Translations under genes and position numbers: made by a program
In this document: piece after piece, positions 8,405-16,697 of the stretch
How positions within the stretch are numbered: position 1 is the first letter of the stretch
Layout: every line of letters starts with the position of its first letter
Notes under the pieces: generated by a model
Seen by the model: the letters and a program-made list of their open reading frames with translations, nothing else
Databases searched by the model: none
Told to the model about the DNA's origin: nothing
NCBI GenBank assembly: GCA_965220345.1
Contig: OZ244822.1
Location: 496,001-560,000, forward strand
Direction of reading: 5' to 3'
DNA: 64,000 nt
Origin: Aldehydirespirator sp965220345
Lineage (GTDB): Bacteria; Actinomycetota; Acidimicrobiia; Acidimicrobiales; Aldehydirespiratoraceae

Positions 8405-9427
8405 TCATCGCTCTGTGGTGGACACCAACGGCGCTCTGGCACCTTTAAGAACCGCCTCTGGCGCAACTACGAAACCTTCACCCACCAAAGTGCCAGCGGT
8501 GACTTGGGCACCTTGCCCAATCGTGGCTCTGGCACCCACCACCGAATCAAGCACCAGAGCTGCTGGCTCGATCACAGCTCCAGCACCAACCACAGAACCT
8601 TTCACTGTTGCGCCGCGGCCGATCACTGCGCCCGACATCACCACACTGCGATCCACGGATGCACCCGACTCAAGCGAAGCCTCAGGCGACAAACCAACCT
8701 CAGCCGGGCCCCGATGACCGTCAAGCAGGTCTAGTTGTGCTTGCAGATAAGTCTGCGGGGTTCCTGCGTCTAGCCAGTAGGTGTTGTGCTTGAAAGCCCA
8801 AAGATTCCCAGCAGCAGCCATAGCCGGAAAAACTTCGCGTTCCACCGAAACTCTGCGTCCGTCTGCGATTAATTCAACCGCAGACGGTTCCATCAGATAG
8901 GTGCCAGCATTGATCCAGTTGCTCACCGCAGGCGGTGGCGGTTTCTCCAGAAAGTCCGTCACCCGACTGTTCGGCTCGGTGATTACCACCCCGTATTGTG
9001 ACGGGTCGTTCACTTCAATCAGATGAATCGTGGCTTGCGCCGCAACACTGCGATGATGATGCAGCATGGCGCTCACATCAAGATCAGTGATGACATCGCC
9101 GTTAGCTACTAGGAAAGTGCCTGCCGAAACGTCACTGTCTGAAGCCTCAAAAGCGAAGCGGATCGCTCCAGCAGTATCGAGCGGTTCGGGTTCCACCACG
9201 CAGCACAACTCAACCCCAGCACATTTACTGTCGGGGTAGGCCGAACGGAAGGCATCGTCGTGATAGCCGAGAGCTAACACCACCCGATCCACGCCGTGGC
9301 TTGCCAGAGCCGAAACGACATGTTCAATCATGGGCCGATGCAGCAGAGGCAGCATCTGCTTTGGGGTCGTCAAAGTCAGCGGTCGGAGCCGTGTGCCGAA
9401 ACCTCCGACCAGCAGAATCGCCTGCAT
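8405..9427 (-). CDS. Sugar-1-phosphate nucleotidylyltransferase (probable mannose-1-phosphate guanylyltransferase)
   Basis: A 340-residue protein. The nucleotidyltransferase domain opens with ILLVGGFGTRLRPLTLTTPK, the pyrophosphorylase signature with its conserved Arg and Lys, and continues to about residue 235. The remaining part is a hexapeptide-repeat left-handed beta helix (SVVMSGAVIGRGATVKGS and onward). This layout matches the GDP-mannose pyrophosphorylase found beside fbiA-fbiB in mycobacteria. It would supply GDP-mannose for gmd. UDP- or dTDP-glucose specificity remains possible from sequence alone. The gene sits 18 bases after the upstream gene and 10 bases before galE. Confidence 0.85.
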   Translation of the reverse strand: MQAILLVGGFGTRLRPLTLTTPKQMLPLLHRPMIEHVVSALASHGVDRVVLALGYHDDAFRSAYPDSKCAGVELCCVVEPEPLDTAGAIRFAFEASDSDVSAGTFLVANGDVITDLDVSAMLHHHRSVAAQATIHLIEVNDPSQYGVVITEPNSRVTDFLEKPPPPAVSNWINAGTYLMEPSAVELIADGRRVSVEREVFPAMAAAGNLWAFKHNTYWLDAGTPQTYLQAQLDLLDGHRGPAEVGLSPEASLESGASVDRSVVMSGAVIGRGATVKGSVVGAGAVIEPAALVLDSVVGARATIGQGAQVTAGTLVGEGFVVAPEAVLKGARAPLVSTTER

Positions 9428-9445
9428 TGCGGAGCTGCTGCTTTC

Positions 9446-10198
9446 TTATTCCTCGGGGACTTCGTCTGTGGGATCTAGATCGTTTTCAGGCCCTGAAGAG
9501 ATCAAGTTCCCGGCTGAGGAAGCCAAAGCTGTTTGCAGCCTGTCTTCAGGTGGCGGCGGAATCTCGGCATCGGCAGGCACACGGGCGATAGTGAACGCTT
9601 CAAGGTCGGTTAGCAAGCGCACATCACCGAAATCGTCTGTATAAACATCGCTCAACTCATACAAAGGTGTCAAAGACTCAAGCTCTTCGCCTTCCTCAAG
9701 AGTCTCTGGGTCGGGATCGGTACGGGTGAAGCGCGCAAGCTTGATCACGGTCGGTTCGCCGTTGCAGTCCGAGCCTGCTTCTAGCACTCCTATACCTGGG
9801 CCGCTGATCTCGTCGTCGGTAACCCGAGCGCCCATCGCTTCAAAGAACACATCAAGTCTGGCCTGATCACCCGAAGCGGAACTGTTCCACGGGTGAATAT
9901 GAACCACTCCGTCTTGATGCGAATGAATGCCATCCGGGTCAGCAGCGCTAGTGAACGAGGGCAGGAAGCTGTCGCAGTCGTAGATTCCGTATGCCGAGTG
10001 CCAGTGGTCGTTGCCGACCCGTGGCGGCTCTGCGGGCGAGCGCGAGGCACGCGCAAAAGCCACAAGCGCCACACCTAGGATCACCACCACTGCTAGCGCC
10101 ATAGGAAACACGAGTTCACGGCGCTGGCGAGCACTTTTGGAGGCGGCTGATGTTCGGGCGGCTCGCTGAACTTTCTTGGATGCGTTTGACTCGGCCAC
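9446..10198 (-). CDS. Membrane-anchored protein with His-rich extracytoplasmic motif, unknown function
   Basis: I do not recognise this 250-residue protein. It has a lysine/arginine-rich cytoplasmic start, one membrane helix at about residues 31-50 (FPMALAVVVILGVALVAFAR), then an outside domain. Just after the helix comes a histidine-dense stretch: NDHWHSAYGIYDCD near residue 63, then GIHSHQDGVVHIHPW near 90. This could bind a metal. A second Cys occurs at GSDCNGEPT. The C-terminal 90 residues are very acidic, ending DPTDEVPEE. It is the first gene of the run 9446-galE, and a putative leaderless -10 box precedes its GTG start. Confidence 0.7.
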   Translation of the reverse strand: MAESNASKKVQRAARTSAASKSARQRRELVFPMALAVVVILGVALVAFARASRSPAEPPRVGNDHWHSAYGIYDCDSFLPSFTSAADPDGIHSHQDGVVHIHPWNSSASGDQARLDVFFEAMGARVTDDEISGPGIGVLEAGSDCNGEPTVIKLARFTRTDPDPETLEEGEELESLTPLYELSDVYTDDFGDVRLLTDLEAFTIARVPADAEIPPPPEDRLQTALASSAGNLISSGPENDLDPTDEVPEE

Positions 10199-10206
10199 GG
10201 ACGGTC

Positions 10207-10212
10207 ACGCTA
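10207..10212 (-). promoter_or_regulatory. Putative -10 box of a leaderless promoter
   Basis: On the minus strand TAGCGT stands eight bases before the GTG start at 10198, without a Shine-Dalgarno sequence. It would start transcription at or next to the start codon of the His-rich membrane protein and drive the downstream pyrophosphorylase and galE. Confidence 0.4.
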
Positions 10213-10292
10213 TCGGCAAAGACATCCGCCAAGACGCAGACAAAGACATCTCAGCGGCGGCGTTGTTGGGTTGCATTGCAGGCTAACTGTGT

Positions 10293-11582
10293 TCAACGCC
10301 CCACCCCGCTGTAGCTGAAGCCGCGTTGTTGAAGTGCTTCAGGGCTCAGGCAGTTGCGTGCGTCGATCACATGCAGTTCAGCCATCAGCTGCGCTACCCG
10401 ATCAAAGTCGAGTTGTTTGAACTCTGGCCATTCCGTCACCATCAGCAAAGCATTGGCATCACGGCAGGCTTCGTAGGCATCAGCAACAACCGCAATGCCC
10501 GCCTTTCGGGTCACGGCTCGGGTCGCGGCATTGTCGCTGACCGCCGGGTCGTAAGCGCAAATCACCGCTCCAGCATCGCTGAGCCTGCCAGCAATCGCCA
10601 GCGCTGGCGAGTCACGCAGATCGTCGGTGCCTGCTTTGAAGGCCAGCCCAAGCATTGCGATACGAGCTCCCCGCAGAACCACACGGCCAGCAACCTTGTC
10701 GATAATCCGAGTGAGTTGCGCCTCGTTGGCTTCGACAACACTGCGCAACATTGCGAAGTCGTAGCCAGCCTTAGCGGAGGCATCAATCAAGGCGAGAGTG
10801 TCTTTAGGCAAACACGATCCACCCCAGCCAGGCCCGGGCTGCAGGTAGTTCAAACCGATGCGCTCGTCTAAACCCATCCCGGTCAGCACGTTGTCAACGT
10901 CGGCATCCACCGCTTCGCAAAGTGCCGCCACCGAGTTGGCATATGTCAGCTTCATCGCTAAGAAAGCGTTGGCGGCGTATTTGATGGTTTCAGCCGAAGC
11001 AGCATTGGTTAGCAGCACCGGGGCATCAATATCTGCATAAAGCGCAGCCACCCGTCTGGCGACATTACGGTCGGCGACACCTACCACCACCCGGTCGGGT
11101 TCAAGAAAGTCTTTGACAGCCGAGCCTTGCCGCAGGAACTCAGGATTGGATGCCACAGCAACGTCAAGACGTTGCAGCACCCGCGCTAACACTTCGGTGC
11201 TGCCTGGCGGGGCTGTGGACTTGTTGACCACAACCGCACCCGGCCGCAGGCTGGTGCGTATTTCGTCTGCTGCGGCTTTCAGGAAGCTCAGGTCGGTGCC
11301 GCCATCTGAGCCTGCGGGAGTGGGCAAGCACAAGAACACGAAGTCCGCTCGGGAGGCAGCTGCTGCAGAATCAGTGACGAATCGGAGTCGTCGCGACTTG
11401 AGCCCGGCCTCGACCAGTTCGGTGAGACCAGGTTCGCGTATGGGCACTTCACCGCGCTGCAATCCGCTGATGCGAGGCTCGTCAATGTCGCTGCAAATAA
11501 CGTTGTGGTGAAGCGATGCCAAGCACGCTGCGGTGGTGAGGCCGACGTATCCTGCTCCCACCACAGCCAGATTCGCTGGCAT
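10293..11582 (-). CDS. ugd: UDP-glucose 6-dehydrogenase
   Basis: A 429-residue enzyme oxidising UDP-glucose to UDP-glucuronate in two NAD-dependent steps. Seen: NLAVVGAGYVGLTTAACLAS (Rossmann), NPEFLRQGSAVKDFLEPDR, SAETIKYAANAFLAMKLTYA, and the catalytic cysteine in GWGGSCLPKDT, followed by GLAFKAGTDDLRDSPA in the C-terminal domain. The ATG at 11582 is used because it begins the Rossmann strand. The frame is open to 11915, but that extension is the antisense-register shadow of a repeat in the LCP gene. It lies 25 bases after the LCP stop. UDP-glucuronate is a likely polysaccharide building block. Confidence 0.95.
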   Translation of the reverse strand: MPANLAVVGAGYVGLTTAACLASLHHNVICSDIDEPRISGLQRGEVPIREPGLTELVEAGLKSRRLRFVTDSAAAASRADFVFLCLPTPAGSDGGTDLSFLKAAADEIRTSLRPGAVVVNKSTAPPGSTEVLARVLQRLDVAVASNPEFLRQGSAVKDFLEPDRVVVGVADRNVARRVAALYADIDAPVLLTNAASAETIKYAANAFLAMKLTYANSVAALCEAVDADVDNVLTGMGLDERIGLNYLQPGPGWGGSCLPKDTLALIDASAKAGYDFAMLRSVVEANEAQLTRIIDKVAGRVVLRGARIAMLGLAFKAGTDDLRDSPALAIAGRLSDAGAVICAYDPAVSDNAATRAVTRKAGIAVVADAYEACRDANALLMVTEWPEFKQLDFDRVAQLMAELHVIDARNCLSPEALQQRGFSYSGVGR

Positions 11583-11607
11583 ACCAGCCGGTAAATCAGC
11601 AGGTGAA

Positions 11608-13275
11608 TCAACCACAGGACTCGCCTGCTGGCGGACGACCCTGGATAGCGGTAGGTGCCGTAGGGTCTGCGCTCGCCTGAGCCGCAACCTGTATTGCTCT
11701 TGGAGCAACCGGTTCTGCTGATGCCAGACTAGAAGCTGACACAGGTGAAGCTGACACGGCTGAAGCTGACACAGGTGAAGCTGACACAGATGAAGCTGGA
11801 GCAGTTGCGAATGCCTGAACTGTCTGCACTCTTGTGGCTGTGGGACCCGCTGGGCTATGCGTCGTCTGCACGGGCGTGAAACCGGCAGACAGGTCGGGCA
11901 GCACCGCAGGAGCACCGCGGGCTTGCGCTATCTCACGCACCACTCTCAATGGTTCGGGTGCCAGACCCAACACCCCGCGATAGTCCACTCCCAGCACCAG
12001 CATTACGCCCTGAACACGCTCATCGGCCACCACATAGGGCACTGGGTCCAGGTATCGAGCAACCGTCAAAGCAGCGTCATAGTCGTCTGGTCCGTGCAGG
12101 ATCACAGTCTCGGGAAGAGCCGCAGCCTGGAAACGATCAAGAATCCCGAAACCTTCGCCGCCTAAACCTTCGGATGCGTCCATGACATTAAAATCGTTGA
12201 AACCAGCGACCCGCAAAGCGACTTCCGTTGGGCGGGCTCCGTCTGAAATGCCCCGGAAAATGTCTAGGCGCGGCTCGTTTGCGCTCCTAATGGCGGCTTC
12301 GCCCTTGTAACGGCCATCAGGCCAATACAGGGTGTATACCTCCAAGCTTTGACGGTTCAGGTTTTCGGGATTGAAACCTGCGAAGTCCTGAGCTAGCGAC
12401 ACCAACTCCCCGAGTGTCAGATCCTGATCGAAAGACACCAGATCGGCACCTGCGTTAATCATGCTGACGATGGCAGCCGGATTTCTGGCCCCGCGGTTAA
12501 TAGCCCGATCCAAAGTCAGAACTAAGAAATCCTGCTGGCGGGCGATGCGATGGAAGTCGTTGCCACCGGTTACTCGCCAGCGGCCGTTGATGAACTCAGT
12601 GTAGGTGCGGCTCCGTACATAGTGAAGCGCCTGCTCGCCGTCAAGCACATGACAACCCGGTGTTTCTATGTAGAAAGCCAGCCTGTCATCGCGTGCCGGA
12701 TGAGGGAACCAGACGGGTACTCCTCCGAGAGAGTCCACTACCTGCTGAAACCCAGCAAAATCGATCTCGACATAGTGGTTGATCTCAACATCGAACATGG
12801 ATCTGACTGTCTCGATGAGCAGCGGAGCCCCGCCGATGAACAGAGCCGAATTGATTTTGTGGTCTTGTGCTCCTGGGATTTCGGCCCAGAGATCACGCGG
12901 TATTGAAAGCACCCAGGCCGACCCTGACTTGGGGTCAAGCCGCAACAACATGATCACGTCAGCTAGAGCCACACCTACCGAACCCATGCCACCTTCGCTG
13001 TCAGTGTCTGCTCTCTGTTGAGTGTCTAAGCGACTGTCGGTGCCAACCACAAGAAAATTGACCGGTTCGTTCGGCTCGGTGTCAGCACGAAGCAGTCCAC
13101 GGCCATACTGGACGGTGTCGGGAATAGGAACCCGTCGGTACTCTTCCCAGACTTCGCTGACATAAGTCACCGTTTCCGCAGACGCAACCGCTGCGCCGAT
13201 CACTAAAAGGCTCGCCAGCGCCACCAAACGCTGCGGCCAGCTGCGGCGCAACGCCGTCTTTGATGGTTTCGCCAC
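11608..13275 (-). CDS. LCP (LytR-CpsA-Psr) family wall glycopolymer ligase with LytR_C domain
   Basis: A 555-residue membrane-anchored protein. A helix at about residues 14-34 is followed by an LCP domain: NFLVVGTDSRLD, ADVIMLLRLDP, SIPRDLWAEIPG, DHKINSALFIGG, and the arginine-containing ALHYVRSRTYTEF. LCP proteins attach lipid-linked polymers to peptidoglycan outside the cell. Residues about 365-450 look like a LytR C-terminal domain (TEVALRVAGFND, VMLVLGVDY). The tail is Ala/Ser/Pro-rich with a repeated ASPVS pattern. The counterpart beside the mycobacterial fbi locus is also an LCP protein. The GTG start at 13275 follows a plausible leaderless -10 box. Confidence 0.9.
   Translation of the reverse strand: MAKPSKTALRRSWPQRLVALASLLVIGAAVASAETVTYVSEVWEEYRRVPIPDTVQYGRGLLRADTEPNEPVNFLVVGTDSRLDTQQRADTDSEGGMGSVGVALADVIMLLRLDPKSGSAWVLSIPRDLWAEIPGAQDHKINSALFIGGAPLLIETVRSMFDVEINHYVEIDFAGFQQVVDSLGGVPVWFPHPARDDRLAFYIETPGCHVLDGEQALHYVRSRTYTEFINGRWRVTGGNDFHRIARQQDFLVLTLDRAINRGARNPAAIVSMINAGADLVSFDQDLTLGELVSLAQDFAGFNPENLNRQSLEVYTLYWPDGRYKGEAAIRSANEPRLDIFRGISDGARPTEVALRVAGFNDFNVMDASEGLGGEGFGILDRFQAAALPETVILHGPDDYDAALTVARYLDPVPYVVADERVQGVMLVLGVDYRGVLGLAPEPLRVVREIAQARGAPAVLPDLSAGFTPVQTTHSPAGPTATRVQTVQAFATAPASSVSASPVSASAVSASPVSASSLASAEPVAPRAIQVAAQASADPTAPTAIQGRPPAGESCG
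11732..11791. repeat. 15-bp tandem repeat, four units plus a decayed fifth
   Basis: Four head-to-tail copies of gaagctgacacaggt with one or two base changes, then a diverged copy to about 11806. The period is 15, so the LCP reading frame is kept and the repeat encodes a Ser-Ala-Ser-Pro/Ala-Val ladder in the C-terminal tail. Confidence 0.92.
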
Positions 13276-13283
13276 GGACGGCG

Positions 13284-13289
13284 ATACTA
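13284..13289 (-). promoter_or_regulatory. Putative -10 box of a leaderless promoter for the LCP gene
   Basis: TAGTAT on the minus strand, eight bases before the GTG start at 13275, with no Shine-Dalgarno sequence between. It would drive the LCP gene and ugd. Confidence 0.45.
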
Positions 13290-13325
13290 CCGCAGGCTGC
13301 TATATCACCCCTGTTAGCTCACCCT

Positions 13326-14291
13326 TCAAGAACGTCGTGACTCTGCCTCAAGGCGGTGAGATTCATACCATTGAACGGTCCGGGCCAGGCCAGTGCGGAA
13401 GTCAGTGCGAGCACGGAACCCGAACAATTCGTGGGCACGGGTTGCGTCCACTGAGCGGCGGGGCTGTCCATCGGGTCGGGAGTGATCCCACTGGATGCGC
13501 CCCTCAAATCTGCATATTTCTGCGATGATCTCAGCTAGTTCAGCGATGGTCACCTCCTGCGCCGCTCCAAGGTTGACCGGCAGTTCGCCGTCGTAATGCT
13601 CAGCAGCGGTGACTATCCCTTCAGCGGCATCATCCACATAGAGAAACTCACGGCTTGCGGTTCCTGACCCCCATACCTCAATGAAGTCAGCTCCCGTCTC
13701 TCGGGCGACCACACACTTTCGGATCAGCGCAGGGATCACATGGCTCACATCTGGATGGAACTTGTCACCAGGACCGTAGAGGTTGGTCGGCATCAGGTAT
13801 GCGCTGCGCTGGCCGTGCTGGGCTCGGTTGGCTTGCAGATGCACTAGTTGAGCCAGCTTGGCTATGCCGTAGGGGGCGTTGGTTTCCTCTGGGTAGCCAT
13901 TCCAAAGTGACTCTTCCCTAAAGGGCACAGGCGTGAATTTGGGATAAGAGCAGATCGTGCCCACCACCACCGTCTTGGACACGCCCGCGGCGCGTGCCGC
14001 CTCGATCACGTTGATGCCTAACAGCATGTTCTGCAAGTAGAGATCCGCGGGTCGGGTCATGTTGGCACCGATGCCCCCGACTCGGGCGGCTAGATGAATC
14101 ACAGTATGCGGTTTGGCTTGTGCTATAGCGGCTCGAGCGGCATCACTGTCAAGCAGATCAACCTGCTCGCTTGACGGGGCGATCACATCACGCACCCCGC
14201 GGTGTCGCAGAGCGGCCAGAACAGCGCGTCCAAGAAAGCCGGTGCCACCGGTAACGAAGACCCGCCCAGAGGTGAAATCAGTATCTGGCAT
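13326..14291 (-). CDS. fcl: GDP-L-fucose synthase
   Basis: A 321-residue SDR enzyme (epimerase/reductase) turning GDP-4-keto-6-deoxy-D-mannose into GDP-L-fucose. It shows VFVTGGTGFLGRAVLAAL at the N terminus, HLAARVGGIGANMTRPADLY, the catalytic Ser in GTICSYPKFTPVPF, and Tyr-x3-Lys in NAPYGIAKLAQL. MPTNLYGPGDKFHPDVSHVI and GSGTASREFLYVDD are specific to this family. The substrate is made by gmd at 4660. The gene stands alone, about 50 bases after the LCP start on the opposite side, and is divergent from the GT4 gene at 14341. Its ATG follows a leaderless-type -10 box. Confidence 0.93.
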   Translation of the reverse strand: MPDTDFTSGRVFVTGGTGFLGRAVLAALRHRGVRDVIAPSSEQVDLLDSDAARAAIAQAKPHTVIHLAARVGGIGANMTRPADLYLQNMLLGINVIEAARAAGVSKTVVVGTICSYPKFTPVPFREESLWNGYPEETNAPYGIAKLAQLVHLQANRAQHGQRSAYLMPTNLYGPGDKFHPDVSHVIPALIRKCVVARETGADFIEVWGSGTASREFLYVDDAAEGIVTAAEHYDGELPVNLGAAQEVTIAELAEIIAEICRFEGRIQWDHSRPDGQPRRSVDATRAHELFGFRARTDFRTGLARTVQWYESHRLEAESRRS

Positions 14292-14298
14292 CGCCGCG

Positions 14299-14304
14299 AA
14301 AATA
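14299..14304 (-). promoter_or_regulatory. Putative -10 box of a leaderless promoter for fcl
   Basis: TATTTT on the minus strand, seven bases before the ATG at 14291. No Shine-Dalgarno sequence precedes the start, which fits a transcript beginning at the AUG. Confidence 0.45.
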
Positions 14305-14340
14305 GCGCGACATGCGGCACTGACGTGACAAACTCAACCA

Positions 14341-15444
14341 ATGATCCGTGTCGCTGCCGTCGTGGAACAATGCTGGCACAAGATTCCGGGAGGCACAGCT
14401 GTTGCTGCACTGCACACACTTAACGCAGTGAACCGCCTCGAAGGCGTGCAACTAATCGGGGTTGCTGCCCGTCACAGATGCCCTCCCGACGCTGATCTCA
14501 AGCCAGCTTTTGATGTTGCACATCTCCCGCTGCCGCGCCGCTTGCTTTACGATGCTTGGCATCACTTGCGGCGGCCTCTGGTTGAGTCAGCCACCGGCCC
14601 GGTAGACGTTGTCCACGCTACTGGGGGTGCGGTGCCTCCCTGCGGCAAAGCTCAACTAGTCGCCACTATCAACGATGTGGCTTGCCTAAGCCACCCCGAA
14701 TGGTTCACCCCCCGTGGCGCGCGTTTCGCGGTAAAAGCTTTCAAGTTGATCAGATCACATGCTGCTGTTGTGGTTTCGCCGTCGCAAGCCACCGCAGTGG
14801 GCTTAGCGGAACACGGAATCGATCCGCAACGGATTCATGTGGCACCGCTCGGCACGGCAGCAACCCGAGTTAGCTCTGATGCTGTTGCAGCGGTGCGCAA
14901 GAGGTTCGCTCTGCCCGAGGTTTTTGTTTTGTGGGTAGGCACTGTCGAGCCGCGCAAGAACTTGTCGGGATTCCTTGAAGCGACAAGGCAAACCGTCAGC
15001 CGCGCTCCTGTGGTTTTGGCCGGGCCGCAAGGCTGGGGAATCAGCGAAACAGAAGTCAATGCCTGGTGTCGAGACTCTGGCTGTGAGGTGATCAGGCTCG
15101 GTTTCGTGCCGAGCAGATGGCTGGATCCGCTTTACGCAGCCGCCAGGGTGCTGGTCTATCCGAGCCTGATGGAAGGTTTCGGTTTGCCGGTCTTGGAGGC
15201 AATGGCGCAAGGCACACCAGTGATCACCAGCGCTGGAACGGCCACCGAGGAAGTCTGCCCCGACCCCGAAGCTCTAGTGAACCCTCGTGACAGCGCTGCC
15301 ATAGCAGCCGCTATTGATCGGATAGTAACCGACGACAGCGAACACAACAGGCGTTCACAGCAGGCGCTTTCTAGAGCTTCGGAACTGACCTGGCACCACA
15401 CAGCGACGCTCATAAAAAAAGCCTACGAAGCGGCCACAGCGTGA
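14341..15444 (+). CDS. GT4-family glycosyltransferase
   Basis: A 367-residue GT-B fold enzyme. The C-terminal donor-binding half has LWVGTVEPRKNL and the E-x7-E signature in YPSLMEGFGLPVLEAMAQGT. The N-terminal half contains VDVVHATGGAVPP and VVSPSQATAVGLAEHGI. It retains the anomeric configuration by family rule; donor and acceptor are unknown. It leads a three-gene plus-strand run of GT4 enzymes (14341, 15488, 16698), which suggests sequential sugar additions to one lipid-linked repeat unit. Confidence 0.88.
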   Translation: MIRVAAVVEQCWHKIPGGTAVAALHTLNAVNRLEGVQLIGVAARHRCPPDADLKPAFDVAHLPLPRRLLYDAWHHLRRPLVESATGPVDVVHATGGAVPPCGKAQLVATINDVACLSHPEWFTPRGARFAVKAFKLIRSHAAVVVSPSQATAVGLAEHGIDPQRIHVAPLGTAATRVSSDAVAAVRKRFALPEVFVLWVGTVEPRKNLSGFLEATRQTVSRAPVVLAGPQGWGISETEVNAWCRDSGCEVIRLGFVPSRWLDPLYAAARVLVYPSLMEGFGLPVLEAMAQGTPVITSAGTATEEVCPDPEALVNPRDSAAIAAAIDRIVTDDSEHNRRSQQALSRASELTWHHTATLIKKAYEAATA

Positions 15445-15487
15445 CTAAACAGATTGAAAACTCAAACTTCTCGACAGGAATGCAGCC

Positions 15488-16672
15488 GTGATTAAGGTGC
15501 TCGCGAACCTTTGCTCAATGGTGCCCGGCCAGGTTGGCGGCAGCGAGGTCTACGCGTCACGCCTTCTCGCTGCGTTTGCTTCGCTCGGCGTGGGTGAGAC
15601 TTCCGATATTTCAGTGGAAGTGGCGAGCATGGCTAACACGCGGACGACCCACCCGTGTCTCGAAGGTTTCCGCTGGCATGAGTCGCGTTGGCGGGGAGAC
15701 CTCCGACCCTTGAGGGTCGCTGTGGAATCAACGTGGCTAGCCGCACGCTCCAACGGATTCGATGTGGTGCATCATTTCGGGGGTCGCCTGCCAGCGGTTC
15801 GACGGGGCATGACCGTGCTGACCATCCACGACACTCAGCCACTGGACGTGGCAACTAATTTCTCGATGCTCAAAAGGAACTACCTGCGCTGGGCGCTGCC
15901 GCGTAGTGCCGCATCTGCGGGCTTGCTGGCTGTGCCGTCGCAATGGGTCGCCACCAGATTGCAGGAGAGGCTTTCGGTGCCCGCTAGCCGTATTGCAGTG
16001 GTTCCTTCCAGTTACCGGCTCAAACCCGCGGAGGTACCTAATGCGGAGGTGCCTAATGCGGAGTTGCCTAATGATGAAGGCGAAGCGCTTCCGCTGGACA
16101 TTCTGGATTCGCTGAGCGGGCATCGCTTCGTGCTTTATCCAGCGGCCACATATCCGCACAAGAACCACAGCATATTGATCAATGCTCACGCCGCAGTGTG
16201 GGCTCGTCACGGAGAGCCAATGCTGGTTCTGACTGGAGCAGCCGGACGCAGTCACGCTTCGGTAGCCGATCACGCAGCACGAACTCCAGGGGTGCTACAC
16301 CTGGGATGGGTCAACGAGACGCGACTAGCCGCGCTCATCGACTCTGCTGTGGCGGTGGCATTTCCCTCGCGTTACGAAGGCTTCGGGCTTCCTGTGCTTG
16401 AAGCGATGATGGCGGGAACTCCTGTGATCGCCTCAACAGCCACAGCGCTACCCGAGGTGGTTGGCAACGGCGGTCTGCTGATTGATCCTGATGATCTTGA
16501 CGGATGGATTGATGCGCTGCTAGAGGTGCGGCAAGGCTCAGCCGATGTGTCCAAGCGGGTCGAACAAGGTCATGTACGAGCCGCAGACTTTGCGCCTGAA
16601 CACGCGGCAGTTCGACTCATTGATGCTTGGAAGAAAGCGGCGCTAAGTGACCGAGATGAGTGTGGGACGTGA
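15488..16672 (+). CDS. GT4-family glycosyltransferase
   Basis: A 394-residue GT-B enzyme. It opens with a glycine-rich acceptor-domain loop (VPGQVGGSEVYASRLLAA). The C-terminal half has YPAATYPHKNH, then LHLGWVNETRLAALIDSA and the E-x7-E motif in FPSRYEGFGLPVLEAMMAGT. The GTG start at 15488 is preceded by AGGAA at a suitable distance. Between the two domains (about residues 180-196) lies a tandem AEVPN repeat that looks like a tolerated linker expansion. It follows the previous GT4 gene by 43 bases. Confidence 0.88.
   Translation: MIKVLANLCSMVPGQVGGSEVYASRLLAAFASLGVGETSDISVEVASMANTRTTHPCLEGFRWHESRWRGDLRPLRVAVESTWLAARSNGFDVVHHFGGRLPAVRRGMTVLTIHDTQPLDVATNFSMLKRNYLRWALPRSAASAGLLAVPSQWVATRLQERLSVPASRIAVVPSSYRLKPAEVPNAEVPNAELPNDEGEALPLDILDSLSGHRFVLYPAATYPHKNHSILINAHAAVWARHGEPMLVLTGAAGRSHASVADHAARTPGVLHLGWVNETRLAALIDSAVAVAFPSRYEGFGLPVLEAMMAGTPVIASTATALPEVVGNGGLLIDPDDLDGWIDALLEVRQGSADVSKRVEQGHVRAADFAPEHAAVRLIDAWKKAALSDRDECGT
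16028..16072. repeat. 15-bp tandem repeat, three units, in frame
   Basis: Three copies of gcggaggtgcctaat with single-base changes. They encode Ala-Glu-Val/Leu-Pro-Asn three times in the interdomain linker of the GT4 protein. Confidence 0.92.
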
Positions 16673-16697
16673 CAAGACTTGATCCCAACTGTGACCT

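Noticed and set aside
11583..11915. N-terminal extension of the UDP-glucose dehydrogenase frame (Leu/Gln/Cys repeats)
   Set aside because: It is the out-of-register reading of the LCP tail repeat; the Rossmann fold starts at the ATG at 11582.
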